64,000 nucleotides of DNA from Sphingomonas kyeonggiensis (GTDB taxonomy: Bacteria; Pseudomonadota; Alphaproteobacteria; Sphingomonadales; Sphingomonadaceae). Below are positions 35,547-43,563 of this stretch, piece after piece. Numbering within the stretch: the first letter of the stretch is position 1; every line of letters begins with the position of its first letter. The stretch covers positions 1-64,000 of the forward strand of contig NZ_JACHLN010000005.1 of assembly GCF_014204495.1 (NCBI RefSeq), given 5' to 3'. Under the pieces are notes generated by a model. That model was given only the letters and a program-made list of their open reading frames with translations, searched no databases and had not been told where the DNA came from. A program made the position numbers and the translations under genes.

Positions 35547-36308
35547 ATGAAACACCTTTTGATGGGGATACTCATGACCCTTGCCACCATTTCGACTACC
35601 GCGGCCGAAGCCGCTTCGCCGACCAAGCCCGTCACGATCGTGCTGGTGCACGGCGCCTTCGTTGATGCGTCGGGCTGGAAGGCCGTCTACGACATCCTCA
35701 CGGGCGATGGCTATGAGGTGCTGATCGTCCAGAATCCGACGATCACCCTCGAAGGCGACGTCGCAGCGACGAAGCGCGTCATCGCCGGAGCGACGCGGCC
35801 GGTGCTGCTGGTCGGCCATTCCTATGGGGGTGCAGTCATCACCGAGGCGGGTGTCGATCCGAAGGTGAAGAGCCTCGCCTACATCGCTGCCTTTGCGCCC
35901 GACGTGGGTGAGTCGGTGTTCGAACTCGCCACGCGCGCGGTGCCGGGCGAGAGCGGCCCGCCGCTGCTGCCGCCGAACGACGGCTTCATCATCGTCGATC
36001 CGGTGAAGTTCCCGACCTCGTTCGCTCCGGACGTGGACCCGGCGATCACGCGCTTCATGGCGGCGGCGCAGGTGCCATGGGGCCTCGGCGCGGTACAGCC
36101 CAAGCTCACCGTTGCAGCGTGGAGGAACAAGCCGGCCAGCTTCATGCTGACGACCGACGATCGCATGGTCTCACCGGTCACGCAGCGCTTCATGGCGACA
36201 CGCGCGAATGCGAATCTGGTCGAGATCAAGAGCAGCCACGCGGTCATGCTTTCCCATCCGCGGGACGTCGCCCTCTTTCTCGAGAAGACCGCAGCCGCAA
36301 TAAAATGA
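35547..36308 (+). CDS. Exported alpha/beta hydrolase
   Basis: 253 residues. A signal peptide (MKHLLMGILMTLATISTTAAEA) precedes an alpha/beta hydrolase with oxyanion HGAF, nucleophile elbow GHSYGG and a late acid and His (TTDDRMVSP, SSHAVMLSHP). The type resembles the salicylate-esterase/EstC-like hydrolases without a large cap. It acts in the periplasm or outside. It starts 64 bp after the PfpI gene, with GGAGA before the ATG, and is probably in the same transcript. Confidence 0.85.
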   Translation: MKHLLMGILMTLATISTTAAEAASPTKPVTIVLVHGAFVDASGWKAVYDILTGDGYEVLIVQNPTITLEGDVAATKRVIAGATRPVLLVGHSYGGAVITEAGVDPKVKSLAYIAAFAPDVGESVFELATRAVPGESGPPLLPPNDGFIIVDPVKFPTSFAPDVDPAITRFMAAAQVPWGLGAVQPKLTVAAWRNKPASFMLTTDDRMVSPVTQRFMATRANANLVEIKSSHAVMLSHPRDVALFLEKTAAAIK

Positions 36309-36385
36309 CTTCCCCGGGAGGCTCGGGCAGTGTCCGAGCCTCTCCCGCCTACACCGCGCGGTGGACGTCATAGGGAGCGAGGCAC

Positions 36386-36682
36386 GTGACAGGCCACGTC
36401 AAAACCGTCGCAGTTCTCACCGCCCGGCCGGGCAAGGCCGAAGCCCTGCGCGCATTGCTGGGCGGTCTGATCGAGCCCAGCCGCGCCGAGCCGGGCAATT
36501 TGCGGTACGACCTTTGGTGTGATCCCGCTGCGCCCGGTCGCTTCGTGCTTGACGAACTCTACATAGATCATGCCGCGATCGACGCGCACCGCTCCACGCC
36601 GCACTTCCAGCACTATCTCGCGCATATCGCCGATCTGGCAGACCGCTCGGCTTGGACAATGGATGCTGTAGACGTCGCCTGA
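36386..36682 (+). CDS. Antibiotic-biosynthesis-monooxygenase-fold protein (YgiN-like)
   Basis: 98 residues from GTG 36386, preceded by GGGAGCGAGG. The single ABM ferredoxin-like domain shows VAVLTARPGKAEALRALLGG, EPGNLRYDLW, FVLDELYIDHAAIDAH and FQHYL, typical of cofactor-free quinol monooxygenases. It would act in the cytosol as a dimer on quinols or heme-like aromatics. It is the third gene of the run with PfpI and the hydrolase, and the set suggests response to a quinone or electrophile. Confidence 0.85.
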   Translation: MTGHVKTVAVLTARPGKAEALRALLGGLIEPSRAEPGNLRYDLWCDPAAPGRFVLDELYIDHAAIDAHRSTPHFQHYLAHIADLADRSAWTMDAVDVA

Positions 36683-36734
36683 ACTCAGGCGCTTGCTACT
36701 GCTGACAATATGTCTTGGTCGCGGTGGCACGGTC

Positions 36735-36992
36735 CACGACTATGTTTTTCCGAGCCGCGTTTACCATGCCGGCCACCTCATCACGCGCCCAATACGCTCG
36801 ACTTGTGGATGAGTGGTCGAGGAGATCGGACTTCGCCCGCGCTAAGTATGGCACAAACTGCTCCGGCGCACGAAGGCTTTGATTATCTGCAAGGCCACCT
36901 GCAACCTTCGCGCAATCCAGATCCTGCTGGGCCATACGAAGATCGAGAACACTGTCAGATACCTCGGCGTCGATATTGAGGTCTGGCAGAGG
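36735..36992 (+). pseudogene. Tyrosine integrase C-terminal remnant, frameshifted
   Basis: Pieces of one integrase appear in different frames: DYVFPSRVYHAGHL (about 36735-36780), ARLVDEWSRRSDFARAKYGT (about 36795-36855), and CNLRAIQILLGHTKIENTVR plus YLGVDIE (36906-36977). At least two frameshifts separate them, the N-terminal catalytic part is missing, and the last codons diverge from the intact copy at 1-90 before both reach AGATCTGA. It marks an old integration or recombination event. Confidence 0.8.
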
Positions 36993-37012
36993 GAACAGAG
37001 ATCTGACACTGA

Positions 37013-37041
37013 GCGGCCCATCCGCACTCAAGATGGGCCGC
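37013..37041 (+). terminator. Stem-loop after integrase remnant
   Basis: GCGGCCCATC and GATGGGCCGC form a perfect 10-bp stem with a 9-nt loop, homologous to 98-126. Confidence 0.55.
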
Positions 37042-37057
37042 TTCCTCGCCCGACGGC

Positions 37058-37083
37058 TATGCGCCCCAATTACGGTCCTTCGA
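37058..37083. repeat. Dispersed intergenic repeat, core copy
   Basis: Contains GCGCCCCAATTACGGTCC, aligned with 143-167, including flanks. Confidence 0.55.
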
Positions 37084-37437
37084 ACGGTCCGCAGACCATC
37101 TTGAAAGCCGCCGTTCGCCAGCAACGGAATCCAGCGACATTTCTAGGTCGATGAAGACCGCCATCCTCGGCCGACATGAGCAAGCGGGCATGGTCGCAAA
37201 CACTTCAATTCATCTAAGACGCCTTGAGGCTGGAAACTTCGAAGCGAAACGCTGATTGAGCGCTGCCTTCCTCACCTACATCGGAATGCCTTGCGGACGA
37301 ATTATCCGTCTGATCGTCGGTAAGGGTACACTTCGGCCGGCGATATTGTGTCGACCAGGCATTCGCGGATGGACTTTGTTTAAAAATTTTGCCGTGATCC
37401 GTGGCGTTTGCCGACTGTCGAGATTTTCGGAGTTCCT

Positions 37438-39342
37438 ATGTCCACCGGGCACGATCAGAACGACCGCAACTCGGCCCAGGCTTGGCGAGATGCTGCCCCG
37501 TCTGCGAGCCGCTTCCATGATGCGCTGCGGGACTGGATTGAAACGCCCGAGGCAATGATGGAGGCGGTGCGCAGTGGATCCGCCATCATTGAGCGAACGC
37601 TCGAGGCGGATTTTGGGGCCGAGGAAATGCGGGTCTATCCGCTGCTGCGCCCGGACAGCCTGGCCGCCGCGCTTGTCGATGCATCTGGCGAAGTCGTTAT
37701 CGCCAGCACCGTGTTCGCGGCCGAAGGCGCTGCAAGCCATATCGACCTCGAGATCGTCAGCCAGGTGCTTCGTACTGGCCGGGGCCATGTCGCACCCGTT
37801 GCGGTTGAAGCGCCGGACGGCCAATTCGATCCCGCGATCTTCGCCTATGGCACCACCGCCGAAGCCGCTTCCTGGGTGCTTCCTCGGGAAATCCGAGCGC
37901 GCCTTGATCTCGTCGGCGACCATGTCGTGGTACTGGCGACAATCACAAGCCTCCGGGCAACGCCGCTCAAGGCGGCTTGCGAGACCTTCGGGCTGACGGG
38001 TCTCCAGACACGCGTCGCGATAGCGACGATCTGCTGCGGCACGATCAAGCAGGCGGCGGCCCAACTGGGTATATCCTATGATACCGCGCGGGAGAGCCTG
38101 TCCGAGGCGATGCGGCGCGCTGGTGTGGAACGCCTTCCTGCGCTCGTCACCAGCCTCGCCTCCTTGGCTTTCGGCGTCCTCCCGCAGAGCCCCGGTGTGC
38201 CCTTGCTCGAGGATATCTGGGGGCTTTCGTCGCGTCAGGCCGCACTCGCAGGACTGATCGCCGAAGGCTTGCCCCGCGAGGTGGCTGCGCGCCGCCTTGG
38301 TATGTCCGCCGCCGCGGCCAAGAAGGAACTCGATCGTATCTATGCCGGACTCGGCGTCTCCAGCGCCGCGGCGCTCGCGCGCACGGTGGTGGAAGCGCAG
38401 GCACTCTCCTGCACCACCGCCGCAACCCGAGGGCATGTCGCGCTTTCCCACGACCATGCCGAGCCGCTGCGGATGCTGCCGCGCGAGGACGGCAGCAGGA
38501 TCGCCTGGAGCGACTATGGCCCCGCCTCGGGAAGGCCGGTACTGGTCGTCCATAGCAGCATGACCTCGCGCCCGGTCAGCCGCGGCCTGGTCGAGGCGCT
38601 CCAGGCCGAGGGTTGCCGACCGATTGCGATAGATCGACCGGGATTCGGCATGTCCGACCCCATTGCCGGTACCGAGCCGGGCAGGCACGATCCGTTCGCT
38701 GCGGCGGTGCCCGACGTGCTGCGGGTCTGCCGGAAACTGGGCATCGCAAAGATGGACGTGGTTGCGCGCGGCGGCGCGCAGCATGTGCTGGCGCTCGCTG
38801 ATGCCGCGCCCGGCCTGCTCGACCGGGTGGTGCTGGTCAATCCCGATCCGCACACCGAGGAGATGGGTCGCCGCGCCGGTCCGCTCGGCGCGGTCAAAGA
38901 AGCCTATTTTCGCAACCCGCGCCTCGTCGCGATGATGGCGCGGCTCATATCGACGCATCTCACCCGGGAGCGGCTGCTGCGCATGATGGAGCGCTCCTTC
39001 GCCGGAAGCCCGCCCGACCAGAAGGCGTTGCGCGATCCGCAAGTTGTCACCGACTATTATCGCGCGGTCCGGATGTTCGCGGCGGGCAGGGTAGCCGGCT
39101 ATGTCAACGAACAGATCGCGATGGCGACCGCGGCGCGCCCCTCCCCACGGGAGGATACACACCGCTGGTCGGTGATAATCGGCGAGCACGATACGCTCCA
39201 CGATCCTGCTGATGTGCGCGCCTATTGGCGGGCAGTGCTGCCCGATGCGCGGTTCGTACACGCGGAAGGGGCGGGGCGATTGCTGGCTTTGGCCGAACCA
39301 AGTCGCGTCGCCAGGGCCTTGCACGAGATTTCGTTGCACTAG
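37438..39342 (+). CDS. Tandem-HTH regulator fused to a catalytically degenerate alpha/beta hydrolase
   Basis: 634 residues from ATG 37438 (GGAG at 37429-37432). The N-terminal 170 residues are unassigned, possibly PAS-like. Two LuxR-type helix-turn-helix segments follow, at about 185-235 (LTGLQTRVAIATICCGTIKQ) and 263-318 (LSSRQAALAGLIAEGLPREV). The C-terminal 300 residues have an alpha/beta hydrolase fold (VLVVHSSMTS, AIDRPGFGMSDP, VVLVNPDPHT, IIGEHDTLHDP). The nucleophile elbow reads ARGGAQ, so the Ser position (about 445) is Gly, and the catalytic His near 614 is Arg (GAGRLLAL). The hydrolase is therefore predicted inactive and may sense a small ligand. It stands alone, 3' of an integrase scar. 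Confidence 0.8.
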   Translation: MSTGHDQNDRNSAQAWRDAAPSASRFHDALRDWIETPEAMMEAVRSGSAIIERTLEADFGAEEMRVYPLLRPDSLAAALVDASGEVVIASTVFAAEGAASHIDLEIVSQVLRTGRGHVAPVAVEAPDGQFDPAIFAYGTTAEAASWVLPREIRARLDLVGDHVVVLATITSLRATPLKAACETFGLTGLQTRVAIATICCGTIKQAAAQLGISYDTARESLSEAMRRAGVERLPALVTSLASLAFGVLPQSPGVPLLEDIWGLSSRQAALAGLIAEGLPREVAARRLGMSAAAAKKELDRIYAGLGVSSAAALARTVVEAQALSCTTAATRGHVALSHDHAEPLRMLPREDGSRIAWSDYGPASGRPVLVVHSSMTSRPVSRGLVEALQAEGCRPIAIDRPGFGMSDPIAGTEPGRHDPFAAAVPDVLRVCRKLGIAKMDVVARGGAQHVLALADAAPGLLDRVVLVNPDPHTEEMGRRAGPLGAVKEAYFRNPRLVAMMARLISTHLTRERLLRMMERSFAGSPPDQKALRDPQVVTDYYRAVRMFAAGRVAGYVNEQIAMATAARPSPREDTHRWSVIIGEHDTLHDPADVRAYWRAVLPDARFVHAEGAGRLLALAEPSRVARALHEISLH

Positions 39343-39478
39343 CCTCTGGTGCGCACGCCCAATCGACGGGGGATCTCGATACCCCACAAAAAGGGATGTG
39401 CGCATTCGCAGCGACGCAGCAGATTTCCCTCATCAACCGGACGCGGGAACCTGGCGCCCGGCAAGAGGAGGGAAGAGC

Positions 39479-39742
39479 ATGCGTACCAAGCCCGTTCTGA
39501 TCGCCGTCGCGTTCGCCGCGATTGCAGTACCGAGCGCTGCCTATGCAGGCGAACGCGTCTGGGGAAGCGGTGAGACGCGCACCTCGGCGATGGACGACGC
39601 CGAGCGCCGCGGCAGGGTCGTCGCAGCCGAGAAGCACACGTGCATCACCACCCATGCCACACCGCAGAATTGCACCCAGGATGCCGGCGGCTGGTCCTGC
39701 TGGGTCACGGTTGCGAATGAGCACGGAAGCTGCGCCAACTAA
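39479..39742 (+). CDS. Small exported Cys-rich protein
   Basis: 87 residues from ATG 39479, with GGAGGGAAG just upstream. A signal peptide (MRTKPVLIAVAFAAIAVPSAAYA) leaves about 64 residues. Four Cys (TCITTH, QNCTQD, WSCWVT, GSCAN) could form two disulphides. WGSGETRTSAMDDAERRG resembles a short repeat unit found in small periplasmic proteins with no known function. First of four exported-protein genes in a row. Confidence 0.65.
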   Translation: MRTKPVLIAVAFAAIAVPSAAYAGERVWGSGETRTSAMDDAERRGRVVAAEKHTCITTHATPQNCTQDAGGWSCWVTVANEHGSCAN

Positions 39743-39812
39743 GGCGTCCCGACCAGCCGAATTCTAAAACCCCGCCCCGTGCCCGAGCGCACGGGGCAGC
39801 AGGACATTGATC

Positions 39813-40880
39813 ATGCGACAGCATCGCAGCCTTCTTCTCGCCGGTCTTGCCGGTGGCCTTTTCTTGCTCGCAGGCGCGCCGGTCTCGGCGGTCCCCAACC
39901 CCGGCCCCCTGGCTCCGCAATCAGGCACGGCGTGGGGGATCACGGATTTGCAGTGGCGCACGCTCGCCGGCCCCGAACTGCGGCGCCTGGCAGGATTTCC
40001 CGGCTCTGCGCCCGCCGTGCTTGCCGCCGCGCAAAACGGCGACCCGCGCGCCATGGCGCTGATCTCGGGCGCCTATGCGACGGGATCCGGCGTGCCTCGA
40101 AACGACAGTGAGGCGTTCCGCTGGGCCCAGCGCTCGGCGGCGACGGGCTTGCCGCTCGGCATCCATGTTCTCGGCCTCGACTATTTCTACGGCACCGGCG
40201 TCTCGCCTGATCCGGCGCAATATCTGCGGCTGATTCGTCAGGCTGCCGATGCGGGGTCGATCGTCGCCGCGGGCGAATATGCCAAGGCGCTGTTCCGCGG
40301 CGAGATCACCGCGAAGGACTTGGCGGGGGCACTGCGCTACGCCAAAATCGGTGCGGAAGGCGGGATCGCAGAGAGCAAGATGCTCTATGGCACGCTGCTC
40401 TATGACCGCTCGCTGCCCGGCCGTAATCCGGCTGAAGGCGGCAAATGGATACGGGCAGCGGCCGCGGACGGCTATGACTTCGCCCGCAAAGCTGCTGCGG
40501 CGCTCGAGGCTCAGGACGGTTTCTCGGCGTCGGCGAAACAACTGTTCGTGTCGAACTTCGGCAACAGCCTGGTCGGTGCCCACACCGTGATTGCGGCGGC
40601 GGACGATCCCTGCGTCACCCAGATCGTCGTCGATCTGAACGGCACCACCGGATCCTTCCTCGTCAACTGGCAGGAGACGGTCGTCGCCAGCGCGGGCAAT
40701 TCGTTCCTCAACCTGTCGGGCGCAATCCTCAACGGCACCCAGCGGGCGGGGGGCGATGTCCGGAATAGCCTCGGACTTTCGCTCCACCGCGACCAATCGG
40801 ACGTTCCCGAGGAACAGGACCGCATGTCCGACCTAGCCTCCGCGGCAAAGCAGGTGTCCGAAATCTGCCATGCGCTTTGA
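39813..40880 (+). CDS. Exported Sel1-repeat protein
   Basis: 355 residues from ATG 39813 with AGCAGGA upstream. A signal peptide ends near VSA. Sel1-like repeats occupy about 70-240: AQNGDPRAMALISGAYATGSGV, AATGLPLGIHVLGLDYFYGTGV and two weaker units. The C-terminal 110 residues are a separate domain with two Cys. Sel1 proteins are protein-protein adaptors, here in the periplasm. The partner is unknown; neighbours are other exported proteins. Confidence 0.8.
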   Translation: MRQHRSLLLAGLAGGLFLLAGAPVSAVPNPGPLAPQSGTAWGITDLQWRTLAGPELRRLAGFPGSAPAVLAAAQNGDPRAMALISGAYATGSGVPRNDSEAFRWAQRSAATGLPLGIHVLGLDYFYGTGVSPDPAQYLRLIRQAADAGSIVAAGEYAKALFRGEITAKDLAGALRYAKIGAEGGIAESKMLYGTLLYDRSLPGRNPAEGGKWIRAAAADGYDFARKAAAALEAQDGFSASAKQLFVSNFGNSLVGAHTVIAAADDPCVTQIVVDLNGTTGSFLVNWQETVVASAGNSFLNLSGAILNGTQRAGGDVRNSLGLSLHRDQSDVPEEQDRMSDLASAAKQVSEICHAL

Positions 40881-40924
40881 GGCCGCCGGCGCGCATGCGG
40901 CGGGTGACGAAGACAAAGGAGAAT

Positions 40925-41269
40925 ATGGCAATGCGAGCGAAGATGATCATCGGCACGGCCACAGCCTTCCCGCTGTTGGTCGGTGCACTGCCGGCCGGCG
41001 CGCAGGGCGGCAACCACGGCTATTGCTATGTCTATGGGCCCGACATGAAGACCGTCTATGTCTCGGACCCCTATCCGGTCCCGAGCGGCCCCGACATGTC
41101 CTTCCAGCAATTTGGCGACTATCTCGGCAAGAACCAGGGTGTCACCAAGCGGCCGGGATGCGATTCCGGGTATAATGGGCGGGCAGTTGCCACTCAGGCG
41201 CGCCAGAATCGGATCACTGAAGCGCGGCAACAGGGCATCAGAGTTGTTGAGGTGCGCTGGCCGCTTTGA
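40925..41269 (+). CDS. Small exported hypothetical protein
   Basis: 114 residues from ATG 40925 with AAGGAGAAT upstream. The signal is MAMRAKMIIGTATAFPLLVGALPAGA. The mature part (GYCYVYGPDMKTVYVSDPYPV, then DYLGKNQGVTKRPGCDSGYNG) has two Cys, and the DYLGKNQ...CxxGY end resembles small periplasmic proteins encoded beside Sel1 or TPR proteins. I do not recognise the family. It starts 45 bp after the Sel1 gene and is probably co-transcribed. Confidence 0.65.
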   Translation: MAMRAKMIIGTATAFPLLVGALPAGAQGGNHGYCYVYGPDMKTVYVSDPYPVPSGPDMSFQQFGDYLGKNQGVTKRPGCDSGYNGRAVATQARQNRITEARQQGIRVVEVRWPL

Positions 41270-41311
41270 CGCAGAGTGACGGCCGGACTGCGCTCGCTTG
41301 GGGTTGGGTTT

Positions 41312-42421
41312 ATGATCAGGACCGTCTGTATCGTTTTCGCGTTGCTGGCCAGCGGAACCGCCGCCGCACAAGGTCGTATGTCGGACTATGTGCGCGGCAT
41401 TTACGAGGAGCGTTGCCTCAAGGAGGACGTCTCGGCGTGCCGTGAACTACTGGCCGAGGATTTCGGTGTGCTCGCTGCAACCCGGGCTCGCGCGCTAGCG
41501 GTTCGTGGTCAGGCCTTTATGCGGCACAACGCGATTGCCGATGCGGCTGCCGACTTCGCCAACGCCCTGAAGATCGCCGAAACCCCGCAGGACCCGGCAA
41601 TGGCCAAGCTGGACGCGGCGCGCGGCGTTTCGAGCCTCACGCCCGAGTGGCGCAGCATGGTACAGGCAAGACTGGCCGAAGCGCTGCTTCGACGCACCGA
41701 TAAGGCCAATGCCGGTGCCGCGGTGGAAAAGGCGATCAAGCTCGATAGCCGCAATGGCTATGCCTATTCGATCCGTGCACGATTGAACGGCAGCGACCAG
41801 CAATGGCCGCCCGCGCTTGCTGACTTCGATCGGGCTATAGAACTCGGGATGGCGGATACGGCCGAGCGGGCGCTCACCCTTTACCGTCGGGGTCTCGTCC
41901 GCGGCGCGCTCAAACAACCGGCCGAAGGTCAAATCGACGATTTCACGGCGGCATTGGCTGCTGACCCGGGTCTTTCGGCCGCCTTGGAAGGCCGTGCGCG
42001 CGTCTATCAGGATCTGGGCCGGCACGAAGAAGCGTTGCGCGACTATGACGCGCTCACATTGCGCGAGCCCAAATACGCCGTAGGCTTCAACGCCGGATGC
42101 TGGACCCGAGCCGCCTATCTCAAGCGCGAATTCGACAAGGCCCGCGAACAGTGCGACCATGCGTTGGCTCTGGCGGCTGAACCCAATACCTATGACAGCG
42201 CCGGTCTGGTCGCCCTTCAGCAGCAGCGATGGCAGGATGCCTGGGCGCTTTACGACAAGGCGGTCAAGGGCGATGCCAAGATGGCGTCCGCACTTTATGG
42301 GCGTGGAATCGCCGCCAAACGCCTCGGTCGCGTGGCCGAGGCTGAGGCGGACCTCGCCGCTGCCATGCGCATGGAAGCGCAGGTTGCGGCGAACTACGCG
42401 TCTTATGGACAGGCACCGTAG
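41312..42421 (+). CDS. Exported TPR-repeat protein
   Basis: 369 residues from ATG 41312; the longer frame to 41276 adds residues before a complete signal (MIRTVCIVFALLASGTAAAQ). Repeated 34-residue TPR units run from about 60 to 360, for example AYSIRARLNGSDQQWPPALADFDRAIELG and ARVYQDLGRHEEALRDYDAL by sense. An ERCLKEDVSACRELL segment near the start carries a Cys pair. Like the Sel1 gene, it is probably a periplasmic scaffold. A stem-loop at 42506-42542 follows. Confidence 0.78.
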   Translation: MIRTVCIVFALLASGTAAAQGRMSDYVRGIYEERCLKEDVSACRELLAEDFGVLAATRARALAVRGQAFMRHNAIADAAADFANALKIAETPQDPAMAKLDAARGVSSLTPEWRSMVQARLAEALLRRTDKANAGAAVEKAIKLDSRNGYAYSIRARLNGSDQQWPPALADFDRAIELGMADTAERALTLYRRGLVRGALKQPAEGQIDDFTAALAADPGLSAALEGRARVYQDLGRHEEALRDYDALTLREPKYAVGFNAGCWTRAAYLKREFDKAREQCDHALALAAEPNTYDSAGLVALQQQRWQDAWALYDKAVKGDAKMASALYGRGIAAKRLGRVAEAEADLAAAMRMEAQVAANYASYGQAP

Positions 42422-42747
42422 CGGAGGGTGGCTGGCTCTCAGGGGCCTCGGTTTAACTGCGCCTGACTGGTTCGAAAGCCGCCGACCCGATAAGCTAACA
42501 TTAAATGTCGGCTATACCCGCCGAAGCACCAAATAGCCGACAGACCGTTCCCGGCCCACTTCTTGCCGTTCGCTGCCGCCCAGTGCGGCACCCGAGATCA
42601 GCCGTTAAATTGCCTGGACGGCTCCTGGATAGGGCCCGGCAGCGCGGCGCTCTTTAGCTTTCCGACGGCGTAGGGAAGGCGCCCTTGGCGGGTCTGGGGA
42701 AGTCCGAGCAGGTTCCAACCAGCTGAGTCTTGCTCGCTTGCATGCCG
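42422..42747. other. Gene-free convergent stretch with strong hairpin
   Basis: Contains the hairpin at 42506-42542. The bases before it (CCGATAAGCTAAC, 42487-42499) echo CCGATAAGCTAAT at about 16007-16019, another small intergenic repeat. No gene is supported. Confidence 0.5.
42506..42542. terminator. Stem-loop between convergent genes
   Basis: TGTCGGCTAT (42506-42515) and ATAGCCGACA (42533-42542) form a perfect 10-bp stem around 17 nt. It could end transcription from both sides; no T run. Confidence 0.45.
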
Positions 42748-43563
42748 TCAGAGCAACTGCTGCTCAGCCGCGTGGAAGACGGTCCGGACCGTCGGCCGGA
42801 AACCGAGACTGCGCGCGAGCGCGGTATCGACCTGCATGGCCCAGGGCTCGGCCAGCGGCCGGGCTGATGCCGTCATCTCGCCCCGGCTGAGTGCAATCAG
42901 GTCGAGCATCGATGCGGGGACGTCGTCCGCAATGTTGACGACATGTCCGTCGAATCTACCGTCGAGAGCCAGCGCCATCGCCGTTGCGATATCGCGATGG
43001 TGGATCGTGCTCATCCGCATCGCGGGATGCCAATTCGCGGACAGTAGATGCGCGGGCAGCTCTTCGAGATGCCCATCGCCATCGCCGTAGACGAACGGGA
43101 ACCGCACCACCGTCCAGGTCAGTCCGCTTTCGCATAACGCCCGTTCTGCGGCCACCTTGCTCGCCGGATAAGCCTGTGTCGGGGCGACGGCATCGCTCTC
43201 GCACCCTGGTCGCGCCTGGCTCTTGTCATAGACGTTGCTGGTGCTGGCGAGGATGAACCTGGCGTGCGGCGCATGGGCGCTAGCCGCCGCCATCAGGTTA
43301 CGCGCGCCATCGAAGTTACTCTTCCAGATCAGCGCCTCGTCCCCTGTGCGAAACACCGCAGCCAGGTGGATGATCGCGGTCACGCCCTCTACCGCCCGGG
43401 CAAGCGACTCGGTATCGAACAGGTCGCCTTCTACCGCATGCGCGCCGGCGGGCTTCGGTCTTCCGCCACGAACCATCGCCCGGCAATCATAACCTGCTTC
43501 GAGAAGGCGCTGAAGAAGACGCGAGCCTACAAGCCCGGTGGAACCGGTGATCAGGATAGTCAT
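42748..43563 (-). CDS. NAD-dependent epimerase/dehydratase (extended SDR)
   Basis: 271 residues. TGSTGLVGSRLL is the Rossmann nucleotide motif; HLAAVF, STSNVYD and YPASK (catalytic Tyr-x3-Lys) follow the extended-SDR order. The substrate is not evident; NDUFA9- or dihydroflavonol-reductase-like members of this size occur in similar contexts. ATG 43563 overlaps the MarR stop as ATGA, so both form an operon under MarR control. Confidence 0.85.
   Translation of the reverse strand: MTILITGSTGLVGSRLLQRLLEAGYDCRAMVRGGRPKPAGAHAVEGDLFDTESLARAVEGVTAIIHLAAVFRTGDEALIWKSNFDGARNLMAAASAHAPHARFILASTSNVYDKSQARPGCESDAVAPTQAYPASKVAAERALCESGLTWTVVRFPFVYGDGDGHLEELPAHLLSANWHPAMRMSTIHHRDIATAMALALDGRFDGHVVNIADDVPASMLDLIALSRGEMTASARPLAEPWAMQVDTALARSLGFRPTVRTVFHAAEQQLL

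Larger units (their letters stand above)
36683..37437. other. Recombination scar: integrase remnant, stem-loop and leader of the next gene
   Basis: Holds the integrase pseudogene (36735-36992), the stem-loop at 37013-37041 and a dispersed-repeat core (37058-37083), in the same order as at the left window edge. From 37143 to 37437 nothing is recognised. Confidence 0.65.

Noticed and set aside
37276..39405. Long minus-strand open frame (709 codons) opposite the tandem-HTH regulator
   Set aside because: It is a shadow of the real gene in GC-rich DNA: no domain motifs, no ribosome site, His/Arg-rich composition typical of antisense frames.
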